Part shown: piece by piece, positions 1 through 6,591 of the stretch | How positions within the stretch are numbered: position 1 is the stretch's first letter | Layout of the letters: each line of letters opens with the position of its first letter | Assembly (NCBI GenBank): GCA_903862805.1 | Contig: CAIOZP010000604.1 | Span: 1 to 7,883, forward strand | Source of the DNA: an uncultured Fibrobacterota bacterium | Lineage (GTDB): Bacteria > Fibrobacterota > Chitinivibrionia > Chitinivibrionales > CAIOZP01 | Length of the DNA stretch: 7,883 nucleotides | Direction of reading: 5' to 3' | The notes under the pieces: model-generated | What the model was told of the DNA's origin: nothing | Databases searched by the model: none | Seen by the model: only the letters and a program-made list of their open reading frames with translations | Position numbers and translations under genes: made by a program

Positions 1-639
1 CTGCACTGCGAAAGTGTGCGGGTAATTGACGGCGACATCGTGATGGCAAGTGACCCGGTAATATCCGGATTGACAGAACGCAAAACGGTAATCACCGAAG
101 GCGGCATCGGATTCAATGTGAGTGGAAGTGGATTCTTTCAGGGAAATTCTGCCGTCTCTGTTGAAATCGGTCGCTGGCTTGCGGGCAGAATTTCCGGCGA
201 TCTCGTGTTCGATATATACGGTGGTCAGGGTTATCTCTCTCTGATTGCCTGCGGGAATTTCACAAATGGAATTCTCGTCGAGTCAAGCGAAACAATGGTG
301 GCCTATGCAGAGAAAAACTTCGCAGTAAACGAGCGACACGGATTCAATGCCATCTGTTCAGACGCAGAGGATTTTCTCCGTCAAACTAATAAGCGTCCTG
401 ACTGCATCGTGCTTGATCCGCCAAGAGTCGGTCTTTCCGAAAGAGTTCGCGTGGCGGTTGCTGAATCGGCTTGTCCATCAGTGGCCTATGTTTCATGCGA
501 CCCTGTGACACTGGCACGGGATGTATCAGCGATAGTCAAGCACGGAGGGTACCGGATCAAAGCCACCGCGGTTTTCGATTTGTACCCTCAGACACATCAT
601 TTGGAATCGGTAATAATTTTAGAGAAGCAGAAACGCTAA
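1..639 (+). CDS. RlmD/TrmA-family RNA (uracil-5-)-methyltransferase, C-terminal part (5' end outside window)
   Basis: This is the SAM-dependent methyltransferase half of an RNA m5U methyltransferase; family members make m5U in 23S rRNA (RlmC, RlmD) or tRNA (TrmA). The frame is open from base 1 to a TAA at 637-639, giving 212 visible residues against about 430-460 for full-length RlmD-type enzymes, so the N-terminal TRAM and any iron-sulfur region lie upstream. Visible landmarks in family order are: FFQGN (133-147), the FxQxN RNA-binding motif; DIYGGQG (211-231), the SAM-binding motif I; LDPPRVG (412-432); YVSCDP (487-504), with the catalytic nucleophile Cys at 496-498; and QTHHLES near the end, whose Glu (604-606) is the general base. 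The GTG at 16 is an internal codon and not the start. Motif I normally reads D-x-Y-C-G and here has Gly instead of Cys. The family is certain; RlmD rather than RlmC or TrmA is not decidable from this part. Confidence 0.9.
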   Translation: MHCESVRVIDGDIVMASDPVISGLTERKTVITEGGIGFNVSGSGFFQGNSAVSVEIGRWLAGRISGDLVFDIYGGQGYLSLIACGNFTNGILVESSETMVAYAEKNFAVNERHGFNAICSDAEDFLRQTNKRPDCIVLDPPRVGLSERVRVAVAESACPSVAYVSCDPVTLARDVSAIVKHGGYRIKATAVFDLYPQTHHLESVIILEKQKR

Positions 640-729
640 TTTTGATCATTATTATTTGCGGGACAACATACCGGCTAAACCTATCCGAAGTAGATCGCCT
701 ATTTTCTCTCAGCTCCTGATTATCATTTG
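640..729. other. Convergent intergenic spacer, no clear terminator
   Basis: This AT-rich gap separates the ends of two convergent genes, where a bidirectional terminator would be expected. The best pairing I can find is CGCTAAT (634-640) against ATTTGCG (654-660), which has a mismatch in the stem and a loop of 13 bases. That is too weak to call an intrinsic terminator. No small gene is evident. Confidence 0.5.
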
Positions 730-2277
730 TCAAGCGCCGTTCAATCCTCTCAATCTTCTGTCAAGGCTCCGGTATTGAATCGCTTCCGCGACATGCGGCG
801 TGCAGATGATTTCCGATCCTTCAAGATCGGCAATTGTTCGCGAGACCTTCAGTATCCGGTCGTATGCTCTCGCCGAAAGCCCGAGTTTTTCGATGGCGTT
901 TTTCAGCAAGGACAGACATCCTGCGTCGGGGTCGCAATGTTTGCGAACGTGCCGCGCTTCCATGTGTGCATTGCAGTAAACGCGTTTCTCGCGACTGAAC
1001 CGTCCGACTTGAACTGCTCTTGCTTTCACAACTTTTTCGCGCATGGAACCGGAACTTTCGCCGGTGGTTTTTCCGGATAGTTCGTCGTAGCCGAGTGCCG
1101 GAACCTCAATATGAATATCGATCCTGTCAAGCAACGGGCCGGATAAACGCGAGAGATATTTCTGGACGAGCTGCGGGCCGCAGGTGCATGCGTGGCGCGG
1201 ATCACCGCTATGTCCGCAAGGGCAGGGATTAAGCGCAGCTGCAAGCATAAACTTGGCGGGGTAAGAAAGCGACATCGCGGCGCGGGAGATTGTGACGCGG
1301 CCGTCTTCGAGTGGCTGCCGCAAATTCTCCAAAACATTTTTCGTGAATTCAGGTAGCTCGTCGAGGAAGAGAACGCCGTTGTGTGCAAGACTGACTTCGC
1401 CCGGACGCGGATACGAACCGCCGCCGATCAGTCCGGCATCGGAGACTGTGTGATGCGGACTGCGGAAAGGGCGCATTGTCATTATCGGAACATCCGGTTC
1501 GAGAAGACCTGCTACCGAATGAATCTTGGTGGACTCAAGCGCCTCGTCAAGCGAGAGATCGGGAAGGATCGACGGCAAACGGCGGGCAAGCATGGTCTTG
1601 CCGGAACCTGGCGGCCCGACCATCAGAATATTATGTCCTCCGGCGGCGGCAATCAGAAGGGCACGTTTGACGTGATCCTGCCCCTTGACATCTGCGAAAT
1701 CCGGGCCGTTGCCCTGTACATAATGGAGCACCGATTCAGTGTCGCGTTTGTAAATCGGGATAAGGGATTCACCGGTAATGTGCTTGACGGCCTGCGAAAG
1801 ATTTTCTACCGGATACACCGCGAGTCCCTCGGCTACCGATGCTTCGGCGGCACATTCGGCCGGAACGATCAGGCCTTTTGCTCCGGCTTCGCGGGAACGA
1901 ACCGCCATGGACAAAATTCCGCGCACCGGCTTCACGCTTCCATCAAGCGAAAGCTCGCCGACTATACGAAGACCGGCCACATCAGCGGAACTGATCTGTC
2001 CGCTTGCGATGAGAAGGCCCAGCGCGATTGGCAGGTCGTAGGCGGATCCTTCCTTGCGCATGTCGGCAGGCGCGAGGTTGATCGTCACTTTACGAGCTGG
2101 GAATTCCCAACCGCTGTTTTTGATGGCCGAAATCACACGCTCGCGGCTTTCGCGAACTGCACCGTCGGGTAGGCCGACGATGGTGAAGCTTGGAAGCATT
2201 TCGGTGATGTCGGCTTCGACGCAGACATCGTAGGCATCGATTCCGAGAACGGCAAGTGAGTCAAGTTTTGCAAGCAT
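730..2277 (-). CDS. comM: YifB/ComM family Mg-chelatase-like AAA+ ATPase
   Basis: This is a complete 515-residue member of the YifB/ComM family, close to the usual length of about 510. ComM is a hexameric AAA+ helicase that promotes branch migration during integration of transforming DNA; many non-competent bacteria also carry it. The N-terminus (MLAKLDSLAVLGIDAY) and residues to about 170 form the Lon-protease-like ChlI domain. The central Mg-chelatase AAA+ domain has Walker A GPPGSGKT (221-228), Walker B VLFLDE (302-307) and the arginine-finger region GPLLDRIDI (380-388). A conserved four-Cys cluster, CPC and CTC (C352, C354, C364, C366), sits between Walker B and the arginine finger. Residues from about 417 to 510 form the Mg-chelatase C-terminal domain, ending in SLDRRL. 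The ATG has only a poor Shine-Dalgarno upstream. The gene faces the methyltransferase and is divergent from the five-gene run. No frameshift or missing core residue was seen. Competence itself cannot be inferred from this gene. Confidence 0.95.
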   Translation of the reverse strand: MLAKLDSLAVLGIDAYDVCVEADITEMLPSFTIVGLPDGAVRESRERVISAIKNSGWEFPARKVTINLAPADMRKEGSAYDLPIALGLLIASGQISSADVAGLRIVGELSLDGSVKPVRGILSMAVRSREAGAKGLIVPAECAAEASVAEGLAVYPVENLSQAVKHITGESLIPIYKRDTESVLHYVQGNGPDFADVKGQDHVKRALLIAAAGGHNILMVGPPGSGKTMLARRLPSILPDLSLDEALESTKIHSVAGLLEPDVPIMTMRPFRSPHHTVSDAGLIGGGSYPRPGEVSLAHNGVLFLDELPEFTKNVLENLRQPLEDGRVTISRAAMSLSYPAKFMLAAALNPCPCGHSGDPRHACTCGPQLVQKYLSRLSGPLLDRIDIHIEVPALGYDELSGKTTGESSGSMREKVVKARAVQVGRFSREKRVYCNAHMEARHVRKHCDPDAGCLSLLKNAIEKLGLSARAYDRILKVSRTIADLEGSEIICTPHVAEAIQYRSLDRRLRGLNGA

Positions 2278-2365
2278 AAAAACCGATCCGCAAAAAATTT
2301 GAGTGAATACTTTTGTGGTGGCCCTGACTTATTTTATCGTGTGCAAAAGAAGCAGAGCATCCGGT

Positions 2366-2381
2366 CGGAAATATAATTCCG
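2366..2381. promoter_or_regulatory. Small inverted repeat enclosing the TATAAT box (possible operator)
   Basis: CGGAA (2366-2370) and TTCCG (2377-2381) are perfect 5-base inverted arms around ATATAA. The second arm overlaps the last base of TATAAT at 2372-2377. A dyad centred on a -10 box is where a repressor could act, and on the minus strand the same dyad reads TATATT, so it could also serve the divergent comM gene. Arms this short can occur by chance, so this is tentative. Confidence 0.3.
2372..2377 (+). promoter_or_regulatory. Candidate -10 box (TATAAT) for the five-gene plus-strand run
   Basis: A perfect sigma-70-type -10 hexamer lies 52 bases before the ATG at 2430, in the only intergenic space upstream of the run. 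The region 15-19 bases upstream (around 2347-2356, reading aagaagcaga) has no recognisable -35 box, so the promoter may be weak, activator-dependent or absent. If used, transcription would start near 2384 and give a leader of about 46 bases. Confidence 0.4.
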
Positions 2382-2429
2382 CCGACGATGAGTGTAGCTT
2401 GACGAAAGCATTTTTCCGCGCGGAGCAGC

Positions 2430-3671
2430 ATGATTCCGGAACAGGTGGAAGTCGAACTTCCGGCAATGACCGAAGGGCAGGAAATCCTTGATGATCTCGC
2501 CCTTGCCCGACAGATCCAGTCGGGTATGGTTCCGCAGACGCTGCCAAATATCAACGGTCTTGCAATGGCGGCGCTTTTCAATCCGTGTCGTGCTGTTGGC
2601 GGTGATCTTTACGACATCATACAGCTTTCCCCTGATCTGCTTGCCTTTTACATCTTCGACGTATCAGGACACGGCGTTTCGGCGGCGCTCATTTCAGCAA
2701 TGGCCAAGGTCTCTTTTGCTACGCATTTTCAGGCGAGCAATTCGCCCGAAACTGTACTCGCACGTGTCAATGCCGACGTGGCCAAATACATATCACGTAA
2801 TTTTTATATCACTGCTTTCGCGGCGGTACTCGATCTTCACAGCAACCGGCTGACCTACTGCAATGCCGGTCACGTTTATCCGCTGCTCTGGCGTCGTCCG
2901 GAAAAAACATTTTCGCCGCTGAAAACACCGGGGCTGCTACTTGGTGTCTTTGAAGAAGGTCGCTACGAAAACCGGCACGTTCATCTTCAACCTGGTGATT
3001 GGTTTTTCCTTTACACCGATGGGCTGTTCGGGCTTTTTTCCGACAACAATGAGACCGCAGGTCGGGCACATTTTGAAACATTTATTGGCGGAAATAATTT
3101 CGAGGATCCACAAAAATTCATCGACGAATGCCGGAGCCTCTGTCAACGCCACATGAATCAGACACAGCTTGACGACATATCGGCGATTGCGGTTGAGGTG
3201 CAGACACAGTCGCGGCGCAATCGGCTCAAGGTCGATCTTGGGTTCAAAATGTCTGATCCGGTTTATCTGCAGTTCCTTTCATATTACGAAGAAATTGACG
3301 AAGCCGCTGGAAATATCCTGCGCGACATGGACGATCAGGGCTACTCCGACGACACGATCCGCAAAATGAAGCTGGCGATTACCGAGCTTCTTGCCAATGC
3401 GATCTGTCACGGCAACAAAGAGGATCATTCGAAGAAGGTTACGATCGGACATCTGATAGACTGCGAAGCGATCGTGCTTTCGGTGCTTGACGAAGGAGAA
3501 GGTTTCGATCCTTCGCTTATTCCCGATCCGACCCTGCCGGAGAATCTGGTCAGAGATCACGGACGTGGTATTTACATAGTGCGAAACTATGTTGACGAGC
3601 TGAAATTCAATAAACGCGGTAACTGCGCCACGGCACTCAAATACCGTGCGGATCAGAGGGCTCGTGAATAG
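2430..3671 (+). CDS. SpoIIE/RsbU-type PP2C phosphatase fused to RsbW-like GHKL ATPase domain
   Basis: This 413-residue protein carries two opposing halves of a partner-switching module. Residues about 20-257 are a PPM/SpoIIE phosphatase, which removes phosphate from serine or threonine of an anti-sigma-factor antagonist. Its metal-binding acidic residues are visible: GGD (D59), FDVSGHG (D77), TDGL (D197) and LDDI (D248, D249). Residues about 305-405 are a GHKL ATPase like the anti-sigma kinases RsbW and SpoIIAB: N-box ELLANAICHGN (E319, N323), G1 box DEGEGFD (D354-D360) and G2 box GRGIYIV (378-384). No transmembrane helix, signal peptide or separate sensor domain is evident, so the protein is probably cytosolic and gets its signal from a partner. 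The ATG follows GGAG (2422-2425) at short spacing; the frame is closed by a stop at 2400-2402 with no other start between. It leads the run and overlaps coaE by 8 bases. Whether the ATPase half phosphorylates an antagonist, binds a sigma factor or only regulates the phosphatase is unknown. Confidence 0.9.
   Translation: MIPEQVEVELPAMTEGQEILDDLALARQIQSGMVPQTLPNINGLAMAALFNPCRAVGGDLYDIIQLSPDLLAFYIFDVSGHGVSAALISAMAKVSFATHFQASNSPETVLARVNADVAKYISRNFYITAFAAVLDLHSNRLTYCNAGHVYPLLWRRPEKTFSPLKTPGLLLGVFEEGRYENRHVHLQPGDWFFLYTDGLFGLFSDNNETAGRAHFETFIGGNNFEDPQKFIDECRSLCQRHMNQTQLDDISAIAVEVQTQSRRNRLKVDLGFKMSDPVYLQFLSYYEEIDEAAGNILRDMDDQGYSDDTIRKMKLAITELLANAICHGNKEDHSKKVTIGHLIDCEAIVLSVLDEGEGFDPSLIPDPTLPENLVRDHGRGIYIVRNYVDELKFNKRGNCATALKYRADQRARE
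3655..3660 (+). promoter_or_regulatory. Ribosome binding site supporting the GTG start of coaE
   Basis: AGAGGG lies three bases before the GTG at 3664, inside the end of the upstream gene. The alternative in-frame GTG at 3646 has no purine-rich sequence before it. The spacing is short, so initiation may rely partly on ribosomes finishing the overlapping upstream gene at 3671. Confidence 0.45.
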
Positions 3672-4263
3672 CCGACCGCTTCGCGTAGGAATTGCCGGGC
3701 CTATCGGTGCCGGTAAAAGTGAGGCCGCGCGCCACCTTGCTGAATCGGGCTTTGCCGTTATCGATGCCGATGCCCAGGCAAAGCTGGTGATGGCAAATGA
3801 TGTCGTCGTAAAAACAGCGCTCGCCGAAAAATTCGGAAACGATGTGGTTGACAAAACAGGAATTGTATTTGCGGCACTTGCAAAAAAAGTTTTCGCGTCT
3901 GTCAACGGCCTCGAAGCACTCAACGGGATTGTGAGAATGCCTGTTGCAGATGCTTTGACGAAAATGATCCGCGAAGCAGGAACCGATACCGTACTTGACG
4001 CCGCATTGATTCCCTACTGGGGAATCGGCGAGGTATTCGACTGCTGCCTCTGGATCACCGCGCCAAGGGAACTTCGCGTTGAGCGAATCGTGTCGCGTGG
4101 ATCAAGTCGCGAAGATGCCGAGTCGCGTGTGTCAAGCCAGAGCGCGATCATGCCGGAGCCCGAAGGAGACAACTGGTTTTTCATTGACAATATCGGAACG
4201 CCCGCCGAACTGTTCGAAGCAGTTGACGAGGCAGTTTCCGAATGCCGCGGAGAATTACTATGA
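3664..4263 (+). CDS. coaE: Dephospho-CoA kinase (CoaE)
   Basis: CoaE performs the last step of coenzyme A synthesis, phosphorylating the 3'-hydroxyl of dephospho-CoA with ATP in the cytosol. From the GTG at 3664 the product is 199 residues, the family's usual length; an in-frame GTG at 3646 would add six residues but lacks a binding site. The P-loop is GPIGAGKS (12-19), followed by VIDAD (33-37), the substrate-binding aspartates. DKTGIVFAALAKKVF (63-77) matches the family's DR-x-x-L-x-x-x-VF segment. The lid and C-terminal part follow the pattern: ER-x-x-x-R (140-145), SREDAESRVSSQ (148-159) and FIDNIGT (173-179). Two usual motifs are altered: the conserved HP after the EALN-x-IV segment reads RMP (91-93), and the usual LLFE reads LIPYW (115-119). 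The gene overlaps the phosphatase/ATPase gene by 8 bases and the lipoprotein gene by 4. It looks like a housekeeping gene caught in the operon. Confidence 0.88.
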   Translation: MNSRPLRVGIAGPIGAGKSEAARHLAESGFAVIDADAQAKLVMANDVVVKTALAEKFGNDVVDKTGIVFAALAKKVFASVNGLEALNGIVRMPVADALTKMIREAGTDTVLDAALIPYWGIGEVFDCCLWITAPRELRVERIVSRGSSREDAESRVSSQSAIMPEPEGDNWFFIDNIGTPAELFEAVDEAVSECRGELL

Positions 4264-5195
4264 AAAAGATCCTGCTCGTTATCAGCCTTGCGGCTCTTGC
4301 CTTTTCAATGGCTTCGTGTGGATCAAACAAGAAACCCGAATTGAAGCTCGTTTGCGGAAGCGAGACATTGACAGTAGCGAAACTTGCGGCGTACTCGCCC
4401 GACAGTATCCACGACATGGCCGGACTTGTATCTGCGGCAAAGTGTCGGCAGTTGGCAAATGCGGCACCGGATGCGAATGATTCTGCGGCTGCGGCAGATC
4501 TTGCCGATCTTCTTTCCCGTGAAACCAGCGTGACTTATCAAAATTCTGCAAAGGCCAATCTCTACAAAGCCTGCCATGGAGCGTTAAAAATTCTCGGCGG
4601 CGCGGCGCCCCAGAAAATCGCAGATTCCCTTTCAGTTCTTATCTGTCAAGCAAAGACAATACTGCCGAAATCATCAGACAGTCTGGTGGAAATGCTCGGC
4701 TACTTATTCTCAAATGTCAAGCAGGACTCTATTATTGCGTCGTTCGTTCGATCTGAATCTGTTCAGGCAGGATCTGGAGCGAATGTTTCCTCTCTTGTGA
4801 AGGGGCTTATCGGCAGTAAAACAGCGGCGGCAAAAGCTGTGAAGAAGGAGCCGGTAGCTAAAACCGTCACCGGTAAAAATTCCGATGAACTCCTCAAACT
4901 TCGACCTATGAAATCCATTTCTGAAACTATGGAAAGGAACCTTCAGTATTTTGAAGGAATATATCGCAAGAATCTCAAGCTTGATCCTTCGATACGCGGA
5001 ACGGTTGTTTTACACTTCGAGGTAGAACCTTCTGGCAAGGTGGCAAAGGTTTCGGTGAGTGCATCGGCCATTAAAAAACAGGAACTGCTCGATGAAGAAA
5101 CTGCCTACGCGTCGAAGATTATGTTTGCTCCGATACCGGATTCGGCCGGCATCATGACCTTCGAGTATCCGCTCGAATTTCAACCGGAGGATTGA
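4260..5195 (+). CDS. Lipoprotein with AgmX/PglI (TonB-like) C-terminal domain
   Basis: The 311-residue product starts with a lipoprotein signal: K2-K3, a hydrophobic stretch (4-17) and a lipobox ending SMASC with Cys at 20. The ATG at 4260 overlaps the coaE stop as ATGA and has GGAG (4249-4252) seven bases upstream; the in-frame ATG at 4242 would put six residues with two arginines before the signal and is less likely. Residues 21-190 are Ala/Ser-rich, with further Cys at 32, 62, 105 and 129, and match nothing I recognise. Residues about 186-206 (Lys/Ala-rich) look like a linker. Residues about 219-307 fit the AgmX/PglI C-terminal domain, a TonB-C relative found in gliding and envelope proteins: IYRKNLKLDPSIRGTVVLHF, then EPSGKVAKVSV, then a hydrophobic YPLEF ending. 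Envelope anchoring is a good inference; the membrane leaflet and partner are unknown. The position before two polysaccharide genes suggests an envelope role. Confidence 0.78.
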   Translation: MKKILLVISLAALAFSMASCGSNKKPELKLVCGSETLTVAKLAAYSPDSIHDMAGLVSAAKCRQLANAAPDANDSAAAADLADLLSRETSVTYQNSAKANLYKACHGALKILGGAAPQKIADSLSVLICQAKTILPKSSDSLVEMLGYLFSNVKQDSIIASFVRSESVQAGSGANVSSLVKGLIGSKTAAAKAVKKEPVAKTVTGKNSDELLKLRPMKSISETMERNLQYFEGIYRKNLKLDPSIRGTVVLHFEVEPSGKVAKVSVSASAIKKQELLDEETAYASKIMFAPIPDSAGIMTFEYPLEFQPED

Positions 5196-5202
5196 CCCGC
5201 AC

Positions 5203-6591
5203 ATGCTTAAACAGCATTCCTCTTTTGTCAAGCAATCCATTGCATTCCTTGACTGTATTCTCATCTTTGTAGCATTCGTTCTGTCGCATATTATAGTCGG
5301 CGAATACAAACCGCTCAGCACGCTCGATAACTACTGGACCGTGCCGATAGGCTTCATGGCATTCTATTTGTACTTCGGCTGGTCGAGGCATCTTTTTTCC
5401 GTGTTGCTTTTCAACTGGATGAACCATCTCTACCGACGCATTGTGATCATCTTCCTTTTTGCCACCGTGCTTGGTGCCGCTATTCTCTACCTGCTTCCCG
5501 ACTACAAAAGCATCCGCACGCTTTATATCGTTTTCGCAGGACTTTCGTTTACACTGATCTTTGTAGAGAAATTCACGATCAAGGTGATCTTCACACTGCT
5601 TCGCAAGCATAACCGTAATACCACGCCAATACTTCTTCTGGGGCGTGGGAAGTATGCAGCTCAAATTGCCTACGACATTTCGAATCATCCTGAATGGGGC
5701 CTTCGGGTAATCCAGACGCTTGACATAACGACAACGATGACCGAGTTCGAGCAAGTCCTCCGCACGGGATATTTCGAGGAAATTTTCTTTTGCGTTCCGC
5801 GACCGGTCACGCGAAACGATATGTTCCGCATAGATCCGTTTTTGCAGATATGCGAAGAGATGGGAAGACCGGCCAGAGTCTTCATGAACCTGCCAGGTGC
5901 GACCACTTTTGCACGCTGGGAATACGACAAGTTCATGGGATATTCTACTTTGCTTTCGCATACTGTCGAACTTGACCCGGACCAGCTTCTCTTCAAGAGG
6001 TTTTTTGATATTGCCGGTGGGCTGGTTGGCTTTTCGATCTTTGTGTGGTTTTACCTGATTGTAGGGCCGATCATAAAGCTGACCGATCCGGCAGGCCCGA
6101 TTCTGTTCAGGCAGATCCGCGTCGGCAAGAATGGCCGCCGGTTCGTGATCTACAAATTCCGCTCGATGTATTCCGATGCCGAGGAACGTAAAAAGGAACT
6201 GATGTCGCTCAACGAGGCAGAAGGCGCGATATTCAAGATTGCCAACGATCCGCGTATCACGCCGGTCGGTCGCATCATTCGCAAATTGTCAATCGACGAA
6301 TTTCCGCAATTTGTCAACGTGCTCAAGGGTGATATGTCGCTGGTCGGAACACGCCCGCCGACTCCCGACGAGGTCGCCGAATACGACAAGTGGCATCTGC
6401 GGCGCATCTCGATCAAGCCCGGCATCACAGGCATGTGGCAGGTATCGGGTAGAAGCGCAATTAAGAATTTCGACGAGATAGTAAAGCTCGATCTCAAATA
6501 CATCGACAACTGGAGCATTCTGCTCGACATCAAGATCATCCTCAAAACAATCTGGCATATTTTGTTCGACCGCAACGAAGGGGCCTGTTAG
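5203..6591 (+). CDS. Polyprenyl-phosphate sugar-1-phosphate transferase (WbaP/WcaJ/CpsE type)
   Basis: This 462-residue membrane enzyme would transfer a sugar-1-phosphate from a UDP-sugar to undecaprenyl phosphate, the first committed step of a capsule, exopolysaccharide or O-antigen repeat unit. It has the usual polyPGT layout: about four or five hydrophobic segments near the N-terminus (roughly 13-33, 44-60, 80-98, 106-133), a Rossmann-like middle domain starting at PILLLGRGKYAAQIAYDIS (142-160), and a C-terminal bacterial sugar transferase domain from KRFFDIAGG (265-273). That domain shows a membrane re-entrant hydrophobic stretch (272-291), YKFRSM (317-322), the catalytic Asp-Glu dyad in SIDEFPQ (D365, E366), GTRPP (382-386) and KPGITGMWQVSGRS (405-418). 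GGAGG (5186-5190) lies 12 bases before the ATG, inside the end of the lipoprotein gene. The sugar cannot be read from sequence; galactose, glucose and GalNAc-type substrates are all known in this family. Confidence 0.93.
   Translation: MLKQHSSFVKQSIAFLDCILIFVAFVLSHIIVGEYKPLSTLDNYWTVPIGFMAFYLYFGWSRHLFSVLLFNWMNHLYRRIVIIFLFATVLGAAILYLLPDYKSIRTLYIVFAGLSFTLIFVEKFTIKVIFTLLRKHNRNTTPILLLGRGKYAAQIAYDISNHPEWGLRVIQTLDITTTMTEFEQVLRTGYFEEIFFCVPRPVTRNDMFRIDPFLQICEEMGRPARVFMNLPGATTFARWEYDKFMGYSTLLSHTVELDPDQLLFKRFFDIAGGLVGFSIFVWFYLIVGPIIKLTDPAGPILFRQIRVGKNGRRFVIYKFRSMYSDAEERKKELMSLNEAEGAIFKIANDPRITPVGRIIRKLSIDEFPQFVNVLKGDMSLVGTRPPTPDEVAEYDKWHLRRISIKPGITGMWQVSGRSAIKNFDEIVKLDLKYIDNWSILLDIKIILKTIWHILFDRNEGAC
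6578..6583 (+). promoter_or_regulatory. Ribosome binding site for the GTG start at 6591
   Basis: AAGGGG lies seven bases before the GTG at 6591, an ideal spacing, within the last codons of the sugar transferase gene. It decides the start of the next gene: the first in-frame ATG (6735-6737) would delete the clear signal peptide. The TAG of the upstream gene and the GTG share one G, so reinitiation is likely. Confidence 0.6.

Noticed and set aside
634..660. Possible terminator hairpin at the end of the methyltransferase gene
   Set aside because: CGCTAAT/ATTTGCG contains a mismatch, the loop is 13 bases, and there is no clear G+C-rich stem followed by a T run.
1381..2172. 263-codon plus-strand frame within comM
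   Set aside because: It lies entirely antisense to the conserved Walker A and ChlI region of comM, has no plausible domain and no ribosome binding site.
2398..2404. TTGACG read as a -35 box just before the phosphatase/ATPase gene
   Set aside because: The matching -10 would fall on the ribosome binding site and start codon and shows no TATAAT-like sequence; the word is one of the many GTCAAGC copies in the window.
3646..3663. Upstream GTG start for coaE
   Set aside because: No purine-rich site precedes it, whereas the GTG at 3664 has AGAGGG upstream and gives the usual protein length.
3279..3923. 214-codon minus-strand frame across the phosphatase/coaE junction
   Set aside because: Both overlapped plus-strand genes have intact family motifs here, and the antisense product is Ser/Ala-rich without structure.
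4092..4138. Imperfect 17-base direct repeat (4092-4108 and 4122-4138) in coaE
   Set aside because: 14 of 17 bases match, but the encoded residues (SRGSS and SRVSS) sit at normal places of the CoaE lid pattern, so a chance similarity of Ser/Arg codons is enough.
5152..5961. 269-codon open frame on the minus strand opposite the sugar transferase gene
   Set aside because: The plus strand carries clear polyPGT domains through the whole stretch; the antisense product is charged, low in hydrophobic pattern and unlike any family I know.
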